From Candidatus Krumholzibacteriia bacterium (lineage in GTDB: Bacteria; Krumholzibacteriota; Krumholzibacteriia; Krumholzibacteriales; Krumholzibacteriaceae), in assembly GCA_026387805.1 (NCBI GenBank), contig JAPLKY010000365.1, positions 1 to 9,192 on the forward strand: a stretch of DNA of 9,192 nt, written 5' to 3'. Shown here piece by piece: positions 6,583 to 9,192 of the stretch; the stretch's first letter is position 1; every line of letters begins with the position of its first letter. A program made the position numbers and the translations under genes. The notes under the pieces are model-generated. The model saw nothing but the letters and a program-made list of their open reading frames with translations. It searched no databases and was not told the origin of the DNA.

Positions 6583-8247
6583 TCAGAATACGGGAGGTTC
6601 CTGGTATTCGCCGAAAACTTCCTTGAGCGCGGCGATGATCTCTCCCTCCGTGGCGTAGCAGCGCGCGCAATCGATGATCACGGGCATCAAATTGTCCACA
6701 CCCCGCGCCGCCTTCTCCAGCCGCGCGAGCTCGCGCGCAACCTTGTCGTTGTCGCGGTCGGCGCGGACCTTGCGCACGGCGTTTCGCTGCTCGATCTCGA
6801 CTTCCGGATCGATCCTGAGAATCGGGATCTCGATCTTCTCCCCCTCGACCTGGAACCGGTTCACGCCGACGACGATCTTCTTCTCGCGTTCGACCGCCTT
6901 CTGGTATTCGTACGCGGACCGCCCGATCTCCCGCTGGAAGAATCCCGCTTCGATAGCCTTGACGACGCCCCCGAGCTCGTCGACCTTCCTGAAGTACTCC
7001 TCCGCCAGGTCCTCCATCTCGCGCGTTTTCGCCTCGATGAAGTAGCTCCCGGCGAGCGGATCGATCGTATTGATCACTCCCGTTTCGTGCGCGATGAGCT
7101 GCTGCGTTCGCAGCGCGATGCGGACGGCCTTCTCCGAGGGAAGCGCGAGCGTTTCGTCCATCGAATTCGTGTGGAGGGATTGCGTTCCGCCGAGAACGGC
7201 AGAGAGCGCCTGGAATGCCGTGCGCACGATGTTGTTCTCCGGCTGCTGCGCGGTGAGCGTACACCCCGCCGTCTGCGTATGGAACCGGCACAGCCACGAG
7301 CGGGGATCCTTCGCCCCGTATTTCCCGCGCATCCGCTTCGCCCAGATGCGCCGCGCCGCGCGGTACTTGGCGATCTCCTCGAAGAAATCCAGATGCGCGT
7401 TGAAGAAGAAGGAGAGCCGGGGGGCGAATACGTCGACGTCGAGCCCCGCCGCAATGCCGGCCTCGACGTAGGCGAATCCGTCCGCGAGGGTGAACGCGAG
7501 CTCCTGGACGGCGGTCGAGCCGGCTTCCCTGATATGATAGCCGCTGATGCTGATCGTGTTCCATTTCGGAACGTGGTCTGCGCAGAACGCGAGGATATCG
7601 GTGATGAGCCGCATCGACGGCTCCGGCGAGAAGATCCACGACTTCTGCGCGATGTACTCTTTGAGAATGTCGTTCTGTATCGTCCCCCCCATCTCGTCGA
7701 AACGCGCGCCCTTCTTCTCGCCCGCGCACAGGTAGAAGGCCAGGAGTATCGAGGCGGGGGCGTTGATCGTCATCGAGGTCGTGATCTTCGAGGGATCGAT
7801 CCCGTCGAACAGGATCTCTATGTCGCGGAGCGAATCGATCGCGACCCCGCACCGTCCGACTTCCCCCTCGGCGCGCGGATGGTCGGAGTCGTAGCCCATG
7901 ATCGTGGGCATGTCGAATGCGACGCTCAAGCCCGTCTGGCCGTGCTCGAGGAGATAATGGTAGCGCCGGTTCGTATCGCGCGGGGTTCCGAAGCCGGAAA
8001 ATTGCCGCATCGTCCAGAACCGCCCCCGGTACATGGTGGGGTAGACACCCCGCGTGAAGGGATACTCGCCGGGGAATCCGAGATCTTCCAGGTAATCGAG
8101 CCCGGCGACGTCCTCCTCCGCGTAGAGCGGCTTCACCGGCTCCGCCGAAACCGTCGTGAAATCGATCTCCTGGACCGGCTCTCCAGTGAAGGCCCGCTCC
8201 CAGCGCGCCCTCGTTTCTTCGAGCCCCGGTGCCTTCTTCTTCTTCAT
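6583..8247 (-). CDS. icmA: Adenosylcobalamin-dependent acyl-CoA mutase large subunit, isobutyryl-CoA mutase type
   Basis: Catalytic TIM-barrel subunit (554 aa) of a two-subunit B12 mutase that swaps a hydrogen with the thioester carbon group on adjacent carbons. It lacks the C-terminal cobalamin domain of full-length methylmalonyl-CoA mutases; that domain is the next gene. Conserved blocks seen: RGVYPTMYRGRFWTMRQF (66-83), GLSVAFDMPT (106-115), GYDSDHP (118-124), TIQNDILKEY (189-198), SISGYH (233-238, His238 equals catalytic His244 of the Propionibacterium enzyme) and GGTQSLHTNS (353-362). The two specificity positions, spaced 118 residues apart as in the family, are Phe83 and Gln201. Methylmalonyl-CoA mutase has Tyr89 and Arg207; isobutyryl-CoA mutase has Phe and Gln. 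Ala110 argues against 2-hydroxyisobutyryl-CoA mutase, where I recall Asp117 at this site. The start ATG follows a GAGG overlapping the meaB stop. Family is certain; the isobutyryl assignment is a residue-based inference, and pivalyl-CoA mutase activity is an alternative. Confidence 0.9.
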   Translation of the reverse strand: MKKKKAPGLEETRARWERAFTGEPVQEIDFTTVSAEPVKPLYAEEDVAGLDYLEDLGFPGEYPFTRGVYPTMYRGRFWTMRQFSGFGTPRDTNRRYHYLLEHGQTGLSVAFDMPTIMGYDSDHPRAEGEVGRCGVAIDSLRDIEILFDGIDPSKITTSMTINAPASILLAFYLCAGEKKGARFDEMGGTIQNDILKEYIAQKSWIFSPEPSMRLITDILAFCADHVPKWNTISISGYHIREAGSTAVQELAFTLADGFAYVEAGIAAGLDVDVFAPRLSFFFNAHLDFFEEIAKYRAARRIWAKRMRGKYGAKDPRSWLCRFHTQTAGCTLTAQQPENNIVRTAFQALSAVLGGTQSLHTNSMDETLALPSEKAVRIALRTQQLIAHETGVINTIDPLAGSYFIEAKTREMEDLAEEYFRKVDELGGVVKAIEAGFFQREIGRSAYEYQKAVEREKKIVVGVNRFQVEGEKIEIPILRIDPEVEIEQRNAVRKVRADRDNDKVARELARLEKAARGVDNLMPVIIDCARCYATEGEIIAALKEVFGEYQEPPVF

Positions 8248-8254
8248 GCGAACC

Positions 8255-9192
8255 TCAGCTACCTTTCTTCGGCGACGCGTCCGGCAGCATGCTCATCCTC
8301 TCGGCGAGAAGCTCCTCGAGCTCGCGGACGAGCCGGGACGGGGACACGCGCCCCGCGTACACTTCCTCCATCTTCGTCTCGATCATGCTCCTGATATTCG
8401 AATTGTCCCAGATGCGTTTCTCCATCCGATCCATCAACGCGTCGCGGACGCGCGAATGCAGGACGCGTTTTCGCTTCGCCTCGAGCATGCCGCATCCCTC
8501 GAGGTAGCGGCGATGCTCTTCGATCCGCTCCGCGATCTCGTCGATCCCCTTCCCCTCGAGCGCCGAGGCGAGAACGACCGGCGGCATCCACGATCCCGAA
8601 GCGACATCCTTGATCCGCAGCGAATCCTCGAGCACGCGCGCCGCGCCGATCGCGTCGGGATGGTCGGCCTTGTTCATGACAAAGATGTCGCCGATCTCCA
8701 TGAGCCCCGCCTTCATCGCCTGGACCCCGTCCCCCGATTCCGGCACGAGAATGACGACGACGGTGTGCGCCTTCTCCGCTATCTCCAGCTCCGACTGGCC
8801 GACGCCGACCGTTTCGATGAACACGAGATCCTTGCCGAAGGCGTCGAGCAAATCGGCCACCTCGTCGGTGCAGTTCGATATCCCGCCGAGGCTTCCCCTG
8901 CTCGCGAGGCTCCGGACGAAGACCCCGGGATCGTCGGAGAGCTTCTGCATGCGGATCCGGTCCCCGAGGAGCGCGCCGCCGCTGAACGGGCTCGTCGGAT
9001 CGACGGCGATGATCCCGAGCTTCCGGCCCTTGCTCCGGAAGAGACGCGCGAGAATGTATACGAGGCTGCTCTTGCCCGCGCCGGGAGGCCCGGTGAAACC
9101 GACGCGGTACGCGCCCTTCGTCATCGGGAATACCCCGTCCATGACCGTCTCCGCCCCGGCGCCCCCGTCCTCGACGATCGTTATGAGCCTCG
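8255..9192 (-). CDS. meaB: MeaB/ArgK-type GTPase chaperone of the B12-dependent acyl-CoA mutase (5' end cut by window edge)
   Basis: G3E-family P-loop GTPase that gates adenosylcobalamin loading and protects the mutase from inactivation (established for MeaB and for the MeaI domain of IcmF). Numbered from the ATG at 9142: Walker A GPPGAGKS at 18-25, the family signature DPTSPFSGGALLGDRIRM at 48-65, the switch II region IETVGVGQ at 109-116, and the base-specificity motif NKAD at 157-160. The C-terminal part is the helical dimerisation arm. The ATG at 9142 is unlikely to be the true start. The frame stays open to the window edge, and the residues before it (RLITIVEDGG and onward) match the conserved MeaB N-terminal helix. 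About 311 residues are visible against roughly 310-330 in the family, so only a short N-terminus is missing. It ends 7 bases before the mutase large subunit, whose Shine-Dalgarno overlaps this stop codon. The pairing says which enzyme it serves. Confidence 0.95.
   Translation of the reverse strand, partial: RLITIVEDGGAGAETVMDGVFPMTKGAYRVGFTGPPGAGKSSLVYILARLFRSKGRKLGIIAVDPTSPFSGGALLGDRIRMQKLSDDPGVFVRSLASRGSLGGISNCTDEVADLLDAFGKDLVFIETVGVGQSELEIAEKAHTVVVILVPESGDGVQAMKAGLMEIGDIFVMNKADHPDAIGAARVLEDSLRIKDVASGSWMPPVVLASALEGKGIDEIAERIEEHRRYLEGCGMLEAKRKRVLHSRVRDALMDRMEKRIWDNSNIRSMIETKMEEVYAGRVSPSRLVRELEELLAERMSMLPDASPKKGS

Noticed and set aside
6583..8247. Calling the mutase a methylmalonyl-CoA mutase in a propionate pathway
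   Set aside because: The carboxylate-binding Arg and its partner Tyr are replaced by Gln201 and Phe83, and no epimerase or propionyl-CoA carboxylase gene is adjacent within the window.

Overview
The window is wall-to-wall coding on the minus strand. Eight transcribed units are read right to left, with gaps of 1 to 36 bases and no non-coding stretch over 40 bases. GC content looks high (my estimate is a little over 60%, not counted). The tight packing and an HlyD-type adaptor suggest a Gram-negative (diderm) bacterium. I cannot name the lineage from this sequence alone.

Right part (9192 to 4075), in transcription order: a MeaB-type GTPase chaperone cut by the window edge; a B12-dependent acyl-CoA mutase large subunit; its separate cobalamin-binding small subunit; an acetyl-CoA C-acetyltransferase (thiolase); and a 3-hydroxybutyryl-CoA dehydrogenase. 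The large subunit would normally be labelled methylmalonyl-CoA mutase. However, it carries Phe83 and Gln201 where methylmalonyl-CoA mutase has Tyr89 and Arg207. This is the isobutyryl-CoA mutase signature and it fits the neighbours. Together the genes read as a C4 module: isobutyryl-CoA to butyryl-CoA by the mutase, then (with an acyl-CoA dehydrogenase and a crotonase encoded elsewhere) 3-hydroxybutyryl-CoA to acetoacetyl-CoA to two acetyl-CoA. The direction of flux is not shown by the sequence.

Left part (4062 to 1): a CorA-type divalent cation channel; a gene that should encode one large PqqD-like/M50 metalloprotease/HlyD fusion protein but is split by a frame change near 2180-2188, with the stretch expected to hold the third zinc ligand missing; and a B12-binding-domain radical SAM protein that runs off the left edge. 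The radical SAM gene begins at a GTG one base after the preceding stop codon, so it is probably translationally coupled.

Several open frames have a first possible start well upstream of the real one. The small subunit, thiolase and dehydrogenase starts were reset using family N-termini and Shine-Dalgarno sequences. No promoter, terminator, RNA gene, repeat array, mobile element or riboswitch could be supported. The promoter for the run presumably lies to the right of the window.
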